A stretch of 64,000 bases of DNA, from assembly GCA_029261875.1 (NCBI GenBank), contig JAJDAL010000041.1, positions 1 to 64,000 of the forward strand, in the 5' to 3' direction. A model generated the notes under the pieces. That model saw only the letters and a program-made list of their open reading frames with translations. It was not told where the DNA came from and searched no databases. This DNA is from Deltaproteobacteria bacterium (lineage in GTDB: Bacteria; Myxococcota_A; UBA9160; JAJDAL01). Below, piece by piece: positions 8,399-18,874 of the stretch (positions are counted from its first letter, which is position 1; every line of letters starts with the position of its first letter). The translations under genes and the position numbers were made by a program.

Positions 8399-9523
8399 GT
8401 GGATTGGGAATCGACACGCGACTGGTTTCCCGTTACACGCGAGCTCATCTATCTCAATCATGCGGGCGTCGCCCCGATTTCGACGCGCGTTCGCGACGCC
8501 CTCGCCCGTTTCAGCCGCGAAGCCCTGGAACGCGGGGCGTTCCAGTACGAACCCTTCTTCGATACGGAGATCGAACGAACCCGTGGACACGTGGCGACGC
8601 TACTGGGCGCCGAGACCAGCGAGATCGCCTTCGTCAAGAACACGACCGAAGGCTTGGGAATCGTCGCCGCGGGTCTCGATTGGCAGCCCGGTGACCGTGT
8701 GGTGGGTTGCGATCTCGAATATCCCTCCAACGTTTATCCGTGGTGGAATTTGCGAGAACGTGGCGTCGAGACGATTCTGTTGCCGGGTCGCGATGGGGTG
8801 CTGCCCCTGGAATCCATCGAGGCGGCGCTGCGGAGTGGAAACGTGCGGGTCGTCGCCCTTTCTTCCGTCGAATTCGGCAGCGGCGCGCGCAACGATCTCG
8901 TCGCCATCGGCGCCCTGTGCCGCGAACACGGTGCCCTCTTCTGTGTCGACGCGATTCAGAGCCTCGGCTGTCTCCCTATCGACGTGCGCGAAGCCCAGAT
9001 CGATTACCTAGCGGCCGACGGGCACAAGTGGCTGCTCTCGGTCGAAGGCTGCGGCGTCTTCTTTTGCGCCTCGCGCGCCCTCGAATACCTGACCCCGCGC
9101 ATCGTCGGCTGGCGAAGCGTCACCGCGAATCAGGATTTCGATCGATACCACCTCGACCTTCAACCCACGGCCGGACGTTTCGAAGAAGGCACCCCCAACA
9201 CCGCGGGAATTTTCGCGTTGGGTGCGGCGGTGGACCTTCTGCTCGAACTCGGAATCGATTCCGTCGAGGAGCGCGTCGGCGCTTTGACCGACCACCTGGT
9301 GCGGGGATTGCGCGAGCGCGGCGCAACGATCGAGAGCCCAAGAGAACCCGGCCTCGCGTCGGGAATCGTCGCCTTCACGCTTGGGGATGAAGCCCCCAAA
9401 GCCACGGCTCGCCGCCTGCGGCGTGCCGGGGTCTTCGTCGTCGCTCGCCGGGGCTGTGTGCGCGCATCGCCCCATTTCTATAATTCCAGCGCTGAACTGG
9501 ATGAATTGGTAGCGGCGTTGTAG
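8399..9523 (+). CDS. Class V PLP-dependent aminotransferase (cysteine desulfurase-like)
   Basis: 374 residues starting at GTG 8399. The fold-type I pattern is clear: 'YLNHAGVAPIS', 'FVKNTTEGLGIVAAGL', 'VDAIQSLGCLPIDV' and the PLP lysine in 'DGHKWLL' at residue 210. It resembles the isopenicillin N epimerase/selenocysteine lyase/NifS-like group. The family covers desulfurases, kynureninase-like and epimerase-like enzymes, so the substrate is not certain. The proximity to sat and a CymR-like regulator fits sulfur mobilisation. A cysteine is present in 'VARRGCVRASPHFYN', the position where desulfurases carry their C-terminal motif, but the classical active-site Cys loop is not clearly seen. Confidence 0.88.
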   Translation: MDWESTRDWFPVTRELIYLNHAGVAPISTRVRDALARFSREALERGAFQYEPFFDTEIERTRGHVATLLGAETSEIAFVKNTTEGLGIVAAGLDWQPGDRVVGCDLEYPSNVYPWWNLRERGVETILLPGRDGVLPLESIEAALRSGNVRVVALSSVEFGSGARNDLVAIGALCREHGALFCVDAIQSLGCLPIDVREAQIDYLAADGHKWLLSVEGCGVFFCASRALEYLTPRIVGWRSVTANQDFDRYHLDLQPTAGRFEEGTPNTAGIFALGAAVDLLLELGIDSVEERVGALTDHLVRGLRERGATIESPREPGLASGIVAFTLGDEAPKATARRLRRAGVFVVARRGCVRASPHFYNSSAELDELVAAL

Positions 9524-9535
9524 GTTCCGCGAGTC

Positions 9536-9622
9536 GCCCGGGTGGCGGAATTGGTAGACGCGCTAGATTCAGGTTCTAGTGTTCGCAAGGACGTGCTGGT
9601 TCGACTCCAGTCCCGGGCACCA
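9536..9622 (+). tRNA. tRNA-Leu (anticodon CAG)
   Basis: 87 bases with a seven-pair acceptor stem (GCCCGGG with CCCGGGC), a D arm with TGGTAGACGC, an anticodon stem CTAGA/TCTAG around the loop TTCAGGT giving anticodon CAG, a long class II variable arm (TGTTCGCAAGGACGT), a T arm with TTCGACT, discriminator A and an encoded CCA. The long variable arm and A73 fit leucine. It begins 12 bases after the aminotransferase stop. Confidence 0.97.
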
Positions 9623-9696
9623 CCACTCTCTCCGATGCATCGTCGCTCCCCGCGGGGCGGCCCAGCCGACGGCAAACATCGAACTTCCAGTTCCGC

Positions 9697-9724
9697 TTGA
9701 CCGCCGCCCCATGGCGCTTAGGTT
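9697..9724 (+). promoter_or_regulatory. Possible sigma-70-type promoter for lon
   Basis: TTGACC at 9697-9702 is followed after 16 bases by TAGGTT at 9719-9724, about 20 bases before the lon GTG. The -35 is good and the -10 is weak. No heat-shock-type (sigma-32) consensus was obvious. GAGGGGG just before the GTG at 9746 is the probable ribosome binding site. Confidence 0.35.
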
Positions 9725-9745
9725 CTTCCGATTGAGGGGGTACGT

Positions 9746-12130
9746 GTGTCCGAAGACCTTGATCAACCCATCACCACGCCCGGATTGATGGAAGAGCGCT
9801 TGGAAATCCCCTCGGTTCTGCCGGTCCTTCCGGTCCGGGATGCGGTCGTCTTTCCCGGCGTTACCTCGCCCCTGGCGGTGGGTCGACCGCGCTCGCTGGC
9901 GGCCCTGGATGCAGCGGGCGATGGCGGATTCGTCATCGTCGCCACCCAACTCGATGCCACCGTCGAAGACCCCCAACTCGAGGACCTTCACCCGATGGCG
10001 TGCATCGCCCGGGTCGTCAAAGCCATCGACGCTCGGCGCGGCGGCGAGAGCAAGCATGCCGTTTTGGTGGGCATCACGCGCGCATTGATGGTGGACGTCG
10101 TCTCCACGGAACCGATGCTCAGCGTCCATTTCGACCCCTACCCGGATCAGGAATCCGGTCCCCGCGAGGAAGATCTCGATTGGCAACGCGCCGTCGAACT
10201 CGCGCACCGAATCATCGATTTGCGGGACGATCTCCCGGATGAATGGAAGGGTCCCGTCTCGGAAATTCCAAGCCGTGGCCTTTTGGCGGACCTGATCGCC
10301 TCCACACTTCCGTTACCCCCGGAAGAAAAAGTCGCCCTGCTCGCGGAAGGGGACACCCATCGTCGACTGGCACGCGTCACGTCCCACATGGAGCGCGAGG
10401 TCACCATCGCCGAAGCGCAACAAGCCCTGCGCGTCGAGACCGAAGGCGACGAAGTGGACCCCAAACGCCGCGAGCGCATCTTGCGTCGCCGCTTGCGCGA
10501 CCTCGAATCCGAGCTCGGAGAGGGCGACGCGGGACTGCGGGAAGTCGACGAGCTGCGCGACAAGATCGAAGCCGCGAACCTGCCCGAAGATGCCCTGCAA
10601 CAGGCCGAGCGGGAATTGCGCCGGCTGTCTGCGCTTCCCCAGCACGCACCGGATCGTCACCTGATTCGCAATTACGTCGAATGGATGGCCGATCTCCCCT
10701 GGTCCGTCGAAACCGAAGACCGGATCGACCTTCGCGCGGCACTCCAAACCTTGAACGAGGATCACCACGACCTGGAGAAGGTCAAAGAGCGCATCCTCGA
10801 ATACCTGGCCGTTCGCAAACTCGCGCCGGAAGCCAAAGGCCCGATTCTGTGCCTGGTAGGCCCCCCCGGCGTGGGGAAGACATCTCTCGGGCGTTCGATC
10901 GCGCGAGCTCTGGGGCGAAAATTCGCGCGTGCTTCCCTGGGCGGCGTGCGCGACGAAGCCGAAATTCGCGGCCATCGCCGCACCTACGTCGGCGCCATGC
11001 CCGGACGCATTCTTCAGAGCTTGCGCCGCGCAGGTTCGCGCAATCCGGTCTTTCTGCTCGACGAAGTCGACAAGCTGGGCGCTGATTTTCGCGGAGATCC
11101 GTCCTCGGCTTTACTCGAAGTATTGGACCCCGAGCAGAATCACAGCTTCAGCGACCACTACATCGAAGTCCCCTATGACCTCTCGCGCGTCCTCTTCATC
11201 GCGACCGCGAATACGCTGTCGACGATTCCGCCGGCCCTGCTCGACCGGATGGAAGTCATCGACCTGCCGGGTTACACCGAACGCGACAAACAGATCATTG
11301 CGCGCGAGCACCTGGTCCCGAAACAGATCGAAGCCCACGGATTGGGCGATGCGCGGGTTCGCGTGACCGACGACGCCATCGCGCGAATCGTCGAGGAATA
11401 CACCCGCGAAGCCGGCGTCCGAAGTCTCGATCGCCACGTCGCCACGCTGCTTCGAAAAGCGGCGCGAAAGGTCTCGGAATCCAAGAGCTCGGAAACCCTG
11501 GTCGTGGACGGCGCATTCGTGGGCGATGCATTGGGCGCCCCGCCGCATTTGCCGGAAACCGCCGAGCGCACCGCCATGGCGGGCGTCACGGTCGGACTCG
11601 CCCGCACCACGCACGGCGGCGACATTCTGTTCATCGAGGCCGCGGTGATTCCCGGTGGCGACGGCATTCGCCTGCGCTTGACGGGGCAGCTGGGGGACGT
11701 GATGCGCGAGTCCGCAGAGGCCGCCCTCTCCTGGGTTCGGTCCAATGCCCAAGCCCTCCAGCTCGAATCCGAAGCGCTGAGTGCCGCGGAAATCCACCTC
11801 CACGTACCCGCGGGTTCCGTCCCCAAGGATGGCCCCTCCGCGGGAATTGCCCTGGCGACCGCCCTCTACTCGGCACTCTCGGGTCGGCGAGCACGCGGCA
11901 CGGTCGCCATGACGGGCGAAATATCCCTCCGGGGACGCGCGCTTCCGGTGGGCGGCATCAAGGAGAAGATCTTGGCGGCCGCGCGCGCGGGGATCGAAAC
12001 CGTGATTCTGCCGCGCCGCAACGAGAAGGACCTGGTCGATGTCCCGGACGAAGTGCGGGAGAAGCTGTCCCTGCGCCTGGTCGACACCGTCGAAGAGGCG
12101 CTGGAAATCGCCCTGGAGCCAGCGAGCTAG
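9746..12130 (+). CDS. lon: ATP-dependent Lon protease
   Basis: 794 residues, full length. An N-terminal substrate-binding domain (about 20-215, beginning '[19 protein letters not shown]') is followed by a coiled helical region, the AAA+ ATPase with Walker [10 protein letters not shown] (about 371-379) and Walker B '[11 protein letters not shown]', and the C-terminal serine protease with Ser698 in '[12 protein letters not shown]' and the lysine in 'GGIKEKI' (about 739-741). It degrades misfolded and regulatory proteins in the cytoplasm. It starts at GTG with a strong GAGGGGG. Myxobacteria carry two lon paralogues (LonV/LonD); which one this corresponds to cannot be decided here. Confidence 0.97.
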   Translation: MSEDLDQPITTPGLMEERLEIPSVLPVLPVRDAVVFPGVTSPLAVGRPRSLAALDAAGDGGFVIVATQLDATVEDPQLEDLHPMACIARVVKAIDARRGGESKHAVLVGITRALMVDVVSTEPMLSVHFDPYPDQESGPREEDLDWQRAVELAHRIIDLRDDLPDEWKGPVSEIPSRGLLADLIASTLPLPPEEKVALLAEGDTHRRLARVTSHMEREVTIAEAQQALRVETEGDEVDPKRRERILRRRLRDLESELGEGDAGLREVDELRDKIEAANLPEDALQQAERELRRLSALPQHAPDRHLIRNYVEWMADLPWSVETEDRIDLRAALQTLNEDHHDLEKVKERILEYLAVRKLAPEAKGPILCLVGPPGVGKTSLGRSIARALGRKFARASLGGVRDEAEIRGHRRTYVGAMPGRILQSLRRAGSRNPVFLLDEVDKLGADFRGDPSSALLEVLDPEQNHSFSDHYIEVPYDLSRVLFIATANTLSTIPPALLDRMEVIDLPGYTERDKQIIAREHLVPKQIEAHGLGDARVRVTDDAIARIVEEYTREAGVRSLDRHVATLLRKAARKVSESKSSETLVVDGAFVGDALGAPPHLPETAERTAMAGVTVGLARTTHGGDILFIEAAVIPGGDGIRLRLTGQLGDVMRESAEAALSWVRSNAQALQLESEALSAAEIHLHVPAGSVPKDGPSAGIALATALYSALSGRRARGTVAMTGEISLRGRALPVGGIKEKILAAARAGIETVILPRRNEKDLVDVPDEVREKLSLRLVDTVEEALEIALEPAS

Positions 12131-12136
12131 TCGCCA

Positions 12137-12156
12137 GGGGCGCCGGGCCCCATTTC
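12137..12156 (+). terminator. Weak hairpin after lon
   Basis: GGGGC-GCCGG-GCCCC forms a five-pair stem six bases after the lon stop, followed by ATTTC rather than a proper T run. It is a possible, weak terminator. Confidence 0.3.
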
Positions 12157-12236
12157 ACAACGCCATTTATGAGGGCTTTCGCCCCTATCCCTTCGATAGT
12201 TGGGTATGCTTCCCCACCCCCATGTCGTGCGGAAAA

Positions 12237-13496
12237 ATGAAATTGGTCTGGAGAGTTGCGCTGGTGCTATGCCTGGTCGCTGCACCTGTACGGAGTGCCG
12301 TCGACCTCCCCAACCGAACCTCAGCGACTCTCGCGTGGGATTCGGCTCCCGGAGGCACCGAGGCCTACGCGGTGTACGTGGCGTTCGGCGATGCACCCTT
12401 TCCCCTGGCACCGGTTGCCATCGTTTCCGAAAACGACCGCCGATTCACGGTTTCGGGTGAGTTCGGCGATCGATTCGCACTGCGTGTGGCGGCGCTCGAC
12501 AAGAATTTCGATATCGGGCCCACGTCGCCTGACTCCGCTCAGGTCTGCTTCCTGGATGAGGATTCTCCCCGCTGTGGATCCGCGTTTGATTTCGACGGAA
12601 CGGGTCCGGTCGAACTCCTGTGGCGCAACCAATTCACGGACGAGTTGGCGGTAACTCGACTCGGTGCCAACGGTTCGGTCGAAGCTCCCACCAACCTTCC
12701 CCTTTCGCCCGATGCCGATTGGGCGTTTCTCGGCTCGGCGGATTTCGACGGGGACGCCCACGCAGACCTTGCCTGGCAGATCCCCGATACACGTGTCGTT
12801 TCCATGTGGCTCCTGCGCGACAACGCGATCGATGAAACCGTCCATATCGACCCGATTCTTCCGCCCGGCTGGTCGATGGTGGGTACGGGGGACTTCGACG
12901 GCAACGGACGAGACGATCTGCTGTGGCGCCACGACGCAAGCGGTTGGCTGGCACCGTGGCTGATGGACGGTCCAACCGTCGTGGACGCGAAGCTCCTCTC
13001 CCATCCGCTACCCGATTGGGGAGTCGCCGCGACCGGCGATTTCGACGGCGACGGAAAAACCGACCTCTTGCTCCGAAACCCGGACTTGGCCGGCGCCATG
13101 CAGATGTGGTTCATGAACGGCGTGACGGTCGACCGGATCGAAAACGTCGCTGCGCTCGCTCCCCCGCCATGGCGGATCGCAGGTTCCGCAGATTTCGACG
13201 GCGACCGGAGTGACGATCTGCTCACCCAGCACGAGTCCAGCGCCGAAATCGCGGTGTGGCTGCTCGAGGGAAGCCAGATCCGAGAAGTCCGCTTCCTCGG
13301 CACCCACGATGACGGATGGAACGTGATCGGCACCGGAGACTACAATGCGGACGGCCGTGCCGACATTCTGTGGCGCGACCCGGTTGCCCGCGCGGCGGCG
13401 ATCTGGTTTCAAAACGGTCTCGACACGCTCGGCAGCTCGAATCTCCCGGGCTCCCAATCTCTATTCAACACCCTCTGGGACATCGTCCCCGACTGA
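12237..13496 (+). CDS. Secreted FG-GAP/VCBS repeat protein with FnIII-like domain
   Basis: 419 residues. The start MKLVWRVALVLCLVAAPVRSA is a signal peptide, so the protein is exported; an ATG 15 bases upstream is the alternative. A FnIII-like domain (about 25-105) is followed by six calcium-binding DxDGxxxxD loops, each with a conserved W or L segment: 'FDFDGTGPVE', 'ADFDGDAHAD', 'GDFDGNGRDD', 'GDFDGDGKTD', 'ADFDGDRSDD' and 'GDYNADGRAD'. Such repeats build beta-propellers used in adhesion or extracellular recognition. The FnIII-like domain is closely related to two copies in the protein at 14903-17458. I infer a role at the cell surface; no catalytic motif is seen. Confidence 0.85.
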   Translation: MKLVWRVALVLCLVAAPVRSAVDLPNRTSATLAWDSAPGGTEAYAVYVAFGDAPFPLAPVAIVSENDRRFTVSGEFGDRFALRVAALDKNFDIGPTSPDSAQVCFLDEDSPRCGSAFDFDGTGPVELLWRNQFTDELAVTRLGANGSVEAPTNLPLSPDADWAFLGSADFDGDAHADLAWQIPDTRVVSMWLLRDNAIDETVHIDPILPPGWSMVGTGDFDGNGRDDLLWRHDASGWLAPWLMDGPTVVDAKLLSHPLPDWGVAATGDFDGDGKTDLLLRNPDLAGAMQMWFMNGVTVDRIENVAALAPPPWRIAGSADFDGDRSDDLLTQHESSAEIAVWLLEGSQIREVRFLGTHDDGWNVIGTGDYNADGRADILWRDPVARAAAIWFQNGLDTLGSSNLPGSQSLFNTLWDIVPD

Positions 13497-13534
13497 CCGC
13501 GCGGCCGCGAAGCTTGGGGTACCGTAGGCGCCCC

Positions 13535-14665
13535 GTGCGTGTTGCACTCGTTCACGACTGGTTGACCGGAATGCGCGGCGGCGAGCGCGTGCTCCACGAA
13601 ATCGCCGGCCTGTACCCCGACGCGGATCTCTACACGCTGGTTCACGTACCGGGCTCGACCTCGCCTCGCATCGAAGACCGCAACATCCACACGAGTGCGC
13701 TCTCCCGACTCCCCGGCGTCCGTCGCCACTATCGCGCCCTGCTCCCGTTGTTCCCCATGGCGATCGAGGCCTTCCGGCTGCGCGACTACGACCTCGTGGT
13801 TTCGACCAGCCATGCAGTTGCCAAGGGCATCCGCGCCCCCGAAGGTGCGATTCACATCTGTTATTGCTTCACCCCCATGCGTTACATCTGGGACCAAATC
13901 GACGCCTACCTGGGTCGCGGCGCCGTGCGCATGCTCGCCACGCCATTGGTCGCCTATCTGCGTCATTGGGACCGCACCCGCAGCGGTCCGGAACGCGTAC
14001 ACACCTTTCTCGCCATCTCGCGGACCATCGCAGACCGCATTCGCCGCCACTACGGCCGCGAGGCGCCCGTCCTCTATCCCCCGGTCGACACGCAGCGCTT
14101 CGTTCCCGATGGGCGCCCGCCCGACGACTTCTTTCTGCTGGTGGGCGGTTTCGTTCCCTACAAACGCGATGACATCGCCATCGACGCTTTCCGGCGGACA
14201 GGGCAGAAGCTGGTCGTGGCCGGAGACGGACCGGGCCGCGCTGCACTCGCCGCCGACGCACCGCCGAACGTCGAGTTCACCGGACGCATCTCGGACGCAG
14301 AGCTAGCGGGGCTTTACGCGCGCTGCCGGGCGCTCATTTACCCCTCCAACGAAGATTTCGGCATCGTCCCCGTAGAGGCCCAGGCCTGCGGGCGCCCGGT
14401 GATTGCGTACGGGGCTGGCGGGGCGGCGGAAACCGTGGTGCCCCCGGACGCCCAGTCCACGGGTCCCCCCACCGGGATCTGGTTTCCCGTCCAGACTTCC
14501 GACTCGCTCGCCGCCGCCCTGGAGCGATTCGGTGCACTCGAATCCCAGTTCGAATGCGACGCCATTCGTGCGCACGCCGAGGTCTTCTCGGTGCCCCGCT
14601 TCCAGCGCGAATTCAGCGACGCGGTCAACTGCGCCATCGCCGCCACTCCGGCCAATCCCCGATAG
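13535..14665 (+). CDS. GT4-family glycosyltransferase
   Basis: 376 residues from GTG 13535. GT-B fold signs are clear: 'VALVHDWLTGMRGGERVLHEI' at the N-terminus, 'FLAISRTIADRIRRHYG', 'PPVDTQRF', 'FFLLVGGFVPYKRDDIAIDAF' and the donor-site EX7E in 'YPSNEDFGIVPVEAQACGRPVIA'. It belongs to the GT4 group that contains WbaZ-like mannosyl- and galactosyltransferases of O-antigen assembly. The donor sugar cannot be read from sequence. It acts in the cytoplasm or at the inner membrane. It lies between two secreted FG-GAP genes, about 3 kb ahead of the main polysaccharide locus. Confidence 0.9.
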   Translation: MRVALVHDWLTGMRGGERVLHEIAGLYPDADLYTLVHVPGSTSPRIEDRNIHTSALSRLPGVRRHYRALLPLFPMAIEAFRLRDYDLVVSTSHAVAKGIRAPEGAIHICYCFTPMRYIWDQIDAYLGRGAVRMLATPLVAYLRHWDRTRSGPERVHTFLAISRTIADRIRRHYGREAPVLYPPVDTQRFVPDGRPPDDFFLLVGGFVPYKRDDIAIDAFRRTGQKLVVAGDGPGRAALAADAPPNVEFTGRISDAELAGLYARCRALIYPSNEDFGIVPVEAQACGRPVIAYGAGGAAETVVPPDAQSTGPPTGIWFPVQTSDSLAAALERFGALESQFECDAIRAHAEVFSVPRFQREFSDAVNCAIAATPANPR

Positions 14666-14902
14666 CCCTTCGGGGCTTCGCCCCAAAGAATCCGCAACTC
14701 CACTTCGCGAACGCGCATCTCTCGGGGAAACGGCGGGGTTGGGACCTCGGGGATCATCCCATCACCTGGGTCGATTTTGTGACGAAGGACACGTAGGTAC
14801 CGAATCCACCACCCGAAAGGCTTCCCAGTCCGCGAGAAATTCGCGTGCACCGCTGCACCTGGATCACGGGGCAGCGCGAACGAAAGTCCGGGGAGACCGA
14901 GC

Positions 14903-17458
14903 ATGATGATACGCAGTTGCCCGACAAATAACCGGGTAGGGTTGAGTCTGCTGCTCACCTTCTGTCTCGCAGGAATCGCATCCGCGGGAAATCCCGTGTT
15001 TGGACAGACTTCCGCGAAGTTCGCTTGGGACCCCGCACCCGGTCCCGTGGACGCCTATGGGGTCTACGTATCGCGCAACAGCGCGCAGTGGCCCGACACA
15101 CCGGAAGAGGTCGTCGACACCCCCTCGATCGAGGTGTTTGGCGAATACGGGGATTCGATCAAGATCAAAGTCGTAGCGCTCGACAACGAGTTCAACGCCG
15201 GTCCGATCTCCTTCCCGTCCGAAAAGGTCAGCTTCTTCGAAATCCCGGCCGACGACCCGCCGCCCGTGGCCGACGATCCGCCGCCGCCGGCCGATGATCC
15301 GCCGCCCGTGGCCGACAACCCGCCGCCTCCGGCCGATAGCCGACAGGTCACCACCACGCTTTCGATGGCTACTACCACACCGAAGCTCGGCGAAAGTGTC
15401 ACCGCCACTGCGATCGTCGAAGGCGCGAGCGACAGCGGCGTCGTCGAGTTCCTGTTCGACTGCGAAAGCGACGGCAATTGGGATCGCGTCGTCAACACCT
15501 CCACCCGTATGGCGACGCACGACTGTCAATACGACAAGCCGGGCACCTACGAGGTTTCCATCCTCGCCTGGGATCGCACGGAATGTTGCGGCGAAGACCG
15601 CGATAAGAGCGGCGCCATCGTAGTGGAAGCTCCGCCCCAGGCGATCGAAGCCCGGATCTCCTCGGTCTCCGCCAATCCCATTTCGACGGCGGATTCCGTG
15701 AAGGTGACGGCCCAGGTGACGAACGCGAGTGCGGATGGAATCGTCGAGTATCTGTTCGACTGCGATAGCGATGGGGGTTGGGACGGCGTGATCAACTCCG
15801 TCGAACGCGAAGCCACCCACGATTGCACTTATTCGCAAGCCGGCACCTACACCATCAAGCTGCTCGCCTGGGATCGCACGGAATGCTGTGGTGAAGCCAC
15901 CGACCACTACACCGACATCGTCGTGGCCGCTGCCGCACCTCCGCCGGACGTCGAAATCATCGCCGGCAACAGCGCGATCCTGAGCTGGGAACCCGCCGAG
16001 GGCACGGTCGATAGCTACGCGGTTTATGTGTCGCGAAATGGTAGCCCCATTCCCAACGAACCGAACGACATCGTGGAAGGAAACGAGGCCATCGTCCAAG
16101 GCCAACCGGGGGAGATTCTGGTCGTGCAAGTGGCGGCTCTCGACGACGACTTCGCCGCCGGACCGCTCTCGCAACCGTCATTCCCGATTCAATTCCAGGC
16201 CGCCGCACCGGACCCGGTACCGGCGCCGGAGCCGGCCCCCGAACCGGAGCCCGCCCCGGAGCCGGAGCCCGAACCCGCACCCGAACCGGAGCCGCAACCC
16301 GAGCCCACCCCGGATCCCGAGCCGCAACCGGAGCCCGAACCGGCACCGGGTCCCGTGGTCGAGGATTGGACGCGTGAACTTCGCTTCGGGTACGGCGCAC
16401 CGCAGTACTACTACCAGTACGCGGACGTGAACGCGGACGATCGACAGGACCTGATTCTCCGCGACCACATCGGTCGCGTCTGGGTCGCCGCCGGCAGCGC
16501 GATGGGTTTCGAAAGCCCGACCCTCTGGCACGCGTCGATTCAGGTTCCGCCCGAAGAGATTCGCTACGCGGACGTGAACGGAGATGGCCGCGACGATCTT
16601 CTGGCCTTCACCGCCACGGGATCGCAGATTTCGGGAACCGGGGATCTGCGGGTTTCCCTGTCGAACGGTGCGGGATTTACGCCCGCCGGTTCATGGATGA
16701 CCTTCGGTTCTTCGACGGTGGACCAGATCGACTACGCGGACGTGAATGGCGATGGAATGATGGACGCCGTCTATTTCGACATGAGCGGAGAAATCTCCGT
16801 GCGCTTGTCGACGGGCACGAGTCTTCAATCGTCCACCGTGTGGGCCACGAGCACTCCGGCCGCTGGCCCCGGCGATGTCCACTATCGCGACGTCACCGGC
16901 AATGGAATGGCGGACCTGGTCATCACGCAGGCGGGGGGAAGGATTCACGTCGCCCCCTCGACGGGCGTGGACTTCGCTCCCGCGGAGCTGTGGGTCGTGC
17001 ATCCGGGAGCTACCTCCGAAGAGATCCAATTGGTCGACCTCTCCGGCGATGGCCGCACGGACATCGCCTATTTCGACACGGCGAATTGGAATCGGATCTT
17101 CGGAGATCACTCGGTGGGAATCGACTTTGCCGAAGGCGCCATGATCTCGGAAGAGATCGGATCCTCCGACGCGCGTCGGATGAAGTATGCGGACGTCGAC
17201 GGCAACGGAATGTTGGATGCGATCTACGTCGCCACGGACGAAAGCCTCACGGTCGCCCTGACGGGGTTGTCGGGTTTTCTGTCGCCCGTGCAATGGATGG
17301 TTTCCATGCTCGCAGGGGATACGCGCGTCGCCCACTACGAGGACATCAATGGCGACGGTCGCGACGACCTGATTCTCGAAAGTCAGGAAACCAACGAAAT
17401 CTGGACGGCGCTGTCGACGGGCTCGGGCTTTCTCACTCCGTCCAAATGGCTCCAATAG
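14903..17458 (+). CDS. Large secreted FnIII/PKD-like/FG-GAP protein
   Basis: 851 residues. There is a signal peptide (cleavage likely after 'GIASA', about residue 28). Order of parts: FnIII-like domain (35-110); a linker repeating DDPPPxAD (116-148); two PKD-like domains (about 150-245 and 247-345) that share 'FDC.SDG.WD' and 'WDRTECCGE' with conserved cysteines; a second FnIII-like domain (about 348-430); a Pro/Glu-rich linker (433-485); and FG-GAP/VCBS repeats (about 495-851, for example '[15 protein letters not shown]', '[14 protein letters not shown]'). It is predicted extracellular or surface-attached, calcium-binding, and perhaps adhesive. It is a larger relative of the 12237-13496 protein. 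The stop is followed by a strong hairpin terminator. Confidence 0.87.
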   Translation: MMIRSCPTNNRVGLSLLLTFCLAGIASAGNPVFGQTSAKFAWDPAPGPVDAYGVYVSRNSAQWPDTPEEVVDTPSIEVFGEYGDSIKIKVVALDNEFNAGPISFPSEKVSFFEIPADDPPPVADDPPPPADDPPPVADNPPPPADSRQVTTTLSMATTTPKLGESVTATAIVEGASDSGVVEFLFDCESDGNWDRVVNTSTRMATHDCQYDKPGTYEVSILAWDRTECCGEDRDKSGAIVVEAPPQAIEARISSVSANPISTADSVKVTAQVTNASADGIVEYLFDCDSDGGWDGVINSVEREATHDCTYSQAGTYTIKLLAWDRTECCGEATDHYTDIVVAAAAPPPDVEIIAGNSAILSWEPAEGTVDSYAVYVSRNGSPIPNEPNDIVEGNEAIVQGQPGEILVVQVAALDDDFAAGPLSQPSFPIQFQAAAPDPVPAPEPAPEPEPAPEPEPEPAPEPEPQPEPTPDPEPQPEPEPAPGPVVEDWTRELRFGYGAPQYYYQYADVNADDRQDLILRDHIGRVWVAAGSAMGFESPTLWHASIQVPPEEIRYADVNGDGRDDLLAFTATGSQISGTGDLRVSLSNGAGFTPAGSWMTFGSSTVDQIDYADVNGDGMMDAVYFDMSGEISVRLSTGTSLQSSTVWATSTPAAGPGDVHYRDVTGNGMADLVITQAGGRIHVAPSTGVDFAPAELWVVHPGATSEEIQLVDLSGDGRTDIAYFDTANWNRIFGDHSVGIDFAEGAMISEEIGSSDARRMKYADVDGNGMLDAIYVATDESLTVALTGLSGFLSPVQWMVSMLAGDTRVAHYEDINGDGRDDLILESQETNEIWTALSTGSGFLTPSKWLQ

Positions 17459-17488
17459 CCCGACGACCCGCAGCCCACCTTTCCGGGG

Positions 17489-17530
17489 GACGCTCGGCGG
17501 CAACCGTGCCGCCGAGCGTCTTGCGTTTCG
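17489..17530 (+). terminator. Strong hairpin terminator
   Basis: A perfect 14-pair stem GACGCTCGGCGGCA with loop ACCG and its complement is followed by TTGCGTTT. It lies 30 bases after the large FG-GAP gene and ends that transcription unit before the polysaccharide locus. Confidence 0.85.
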
Positions 17531-17590
17531 GATTGACGATTCGGACCCCCAACCGTATTCTCCGTCGCGGTTCCCGACCGAGGTCGATTC

Positions 17591-18874
17591 ATGCCGCGCT
17601 TTTCACTCATCATTACGACCTGCGATCGCCAGAATCTGCTGGAGGCTGCGATCCGCGCGGCGCTCAGTATTCATTTCGATGACTTCGAGGTGATCGTTTC
17701 CGACAATTTCTCGCAGCCCAGCGCCGAGCCCATCGTGTCGCGCTTCGACGACCCGCGCATCCGCTTCTTCCGCACCGAAAGCCGCCTCGCCATGCCCGAC
17801 CACTGGGAATTCATCTGGCAGCAGGCCCGCGGCGATTACGTGATCTTCGTGGCCGATGACAGCGCCCTGCACCCCGACTTATTGACCCTCGCCAGCCTGG
17901 CCGCCGACAACTACGACATGGACATCCTGTCCTGGCGCTGCAGCCTCTACTACCACCCGGATTGGGATATTTCCTATCGCCACCTCCCGAATCGGGGGAA
18001 CATCCTGGGCGTCGACCCCGGAACCAGCGATTCCCTCTACACCATCGACGAAACCGCCGTTTTGAGTCATTTCGCGAAGGAATTGCGGTTTTCGGGCTGC
18101 TTTCCGAGCGTCGTCAACTTCCTCTTGCGTCGGGAATCCGGCGAGTGGATCCGGCGCAACGCCGGACGCCTCCACTGGGCCCCCTGCCCCGACGTCTCCG
18201 CCAGCGTGTTGGCCTTGGGCACGATTCGACCGGGTTCCTATCTCTTCTGGGATGGTTTCGGCGCCGTCGGCGGCCGATCGAAGGACTCGAACATCGCTTG
18301 CTGCCTATCGGGTGGGAAAGAGAGTCGCCGACTCTACGAATTCCAGCAGGAATTCGGTGAGCAGGATCTTTTTCCCCATCATCCGATCAAAATCGAGTCC
18401 ATTACCAACTATCTGGCCGCTGCGTTGTCGGTCGGACGCGAAACACTGCCGGGTTATTTCGAGCGCTACCCCGTGCTCCCCGAAACCATCGCGCGCAAGA
18501 CCGTCGATGACATGTACGTGGATCGAACCGTCCCGTGGATCGACAAACCAGGTCTCAAGCAACATTTCGACGCGCTGGTGGATTCCTTGCCGAAGAACGA
18601 GGCAGAGGCCGTGCGGGAATACCGGGATCGCTGCCACGCGACGTTTCAATCCGAGTCCCAGGCTCCGCCGGTTCCCAACCCGACACCCGAAGAACCGGGA
18701 AATTGGAGTGCCGGCGGAACACAGTTCGTCGACATGCGGGTTTTCGGTACCCACGACATGGCGGGAGCGGCCGCGAACCTCCCCGCGGTCTTGGATTCCC
18801 TGAACAAGCCCTCGACGGATTTTGTCGACTACTACCGGGAACAGGGACTCATCGGAAAACGGCTCGACTTCTAG
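17591..18874 (+). CDS. GT2-family glycosyltransferase
   Basis: 427 residues. The N-terminal GT-A domain shows 'FSLIITTCDRQNLLEAAIRAAL', 'FEVIVSDNFS' and the metal-binding acidic motif 'FVADDSALHPD'. The C-terminal 200 residues are unassigned. It transfers a sugar from a nucleotide donor to a growing glycan at the inner membrane. The donor and linkage are unknown. It has its own start after the terminator at 17489-17530 and ends tail-to-tail with rfbG, the two stops sharing the bases CTAG. Confidence 0.87.
   Translation: MPRFSLIITTCDRQNLLEAAIRAALSIHFDDFEVIVSDNFSQPSAEPIVSRFDDPRIRFFRTESRLAMPDHWEFIWQQARGDYVIFVADDSALHPDLLTLASLAADNYDMDILSWRCSLYYHPDWDISYRHLPNRGNILGVDPGTSDSLYTIDETAVLSHFAKELRFSGCFPSVVNFLLRRESGEWIRRNAGRLHWAPCPDVSASVLALGTIRPGSYLFWDGFGAVGGRSKDSNIACCLSGGKESRRLYEFQQEFGEQDLFPHHPIKIESITNYLAAALSVGRETLPGYFERYPVLPETIARKTVDDMYVDRTVPWIDKPGLKQHFDALVDSLPKNEAEAVREYRDRCHATFQSESQAPPVPNPTPEEPGNWSAGGTQFVDMRVFGTHDMAGAAANLPAVLDSLNKPSTDFVDYYREQGLIGKRLDF

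Noticed and set aside
7437..8417. 326-residue - strand frame extending the Rrf2 gene upstream
   Set aside because: The extension beyond 7880 has no homology to Rrf2 proteins and runs antisense to the membrane-protein gene. The family start MRFSLQIQYAI is at 7880.
14666..14902. Possible riboswitch or small gene before the large FG-GAP protein
   Set aside because: 237 bases with small GC-rich hairpins. I compared by eye with the c-di-GMP (GEMM) class and found no conserved core, and the short frames there look like shadows.
15245..15345. GCCGACGACCCGCCG-type short tandem repeat
   Set aside because: It is the coding sequence for the DDPPPxAD linker and is in frame. It is not a separate element.
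16200..16360. Tandem CCGGAGCCCGAACC-like DNA repeat
   Set aside because: It encodes the Pro/Glu-rich linker of the large FG-GAP protein and is explained by codon repetition. It has no spacers and is not CRISPR or an independent repeat element.
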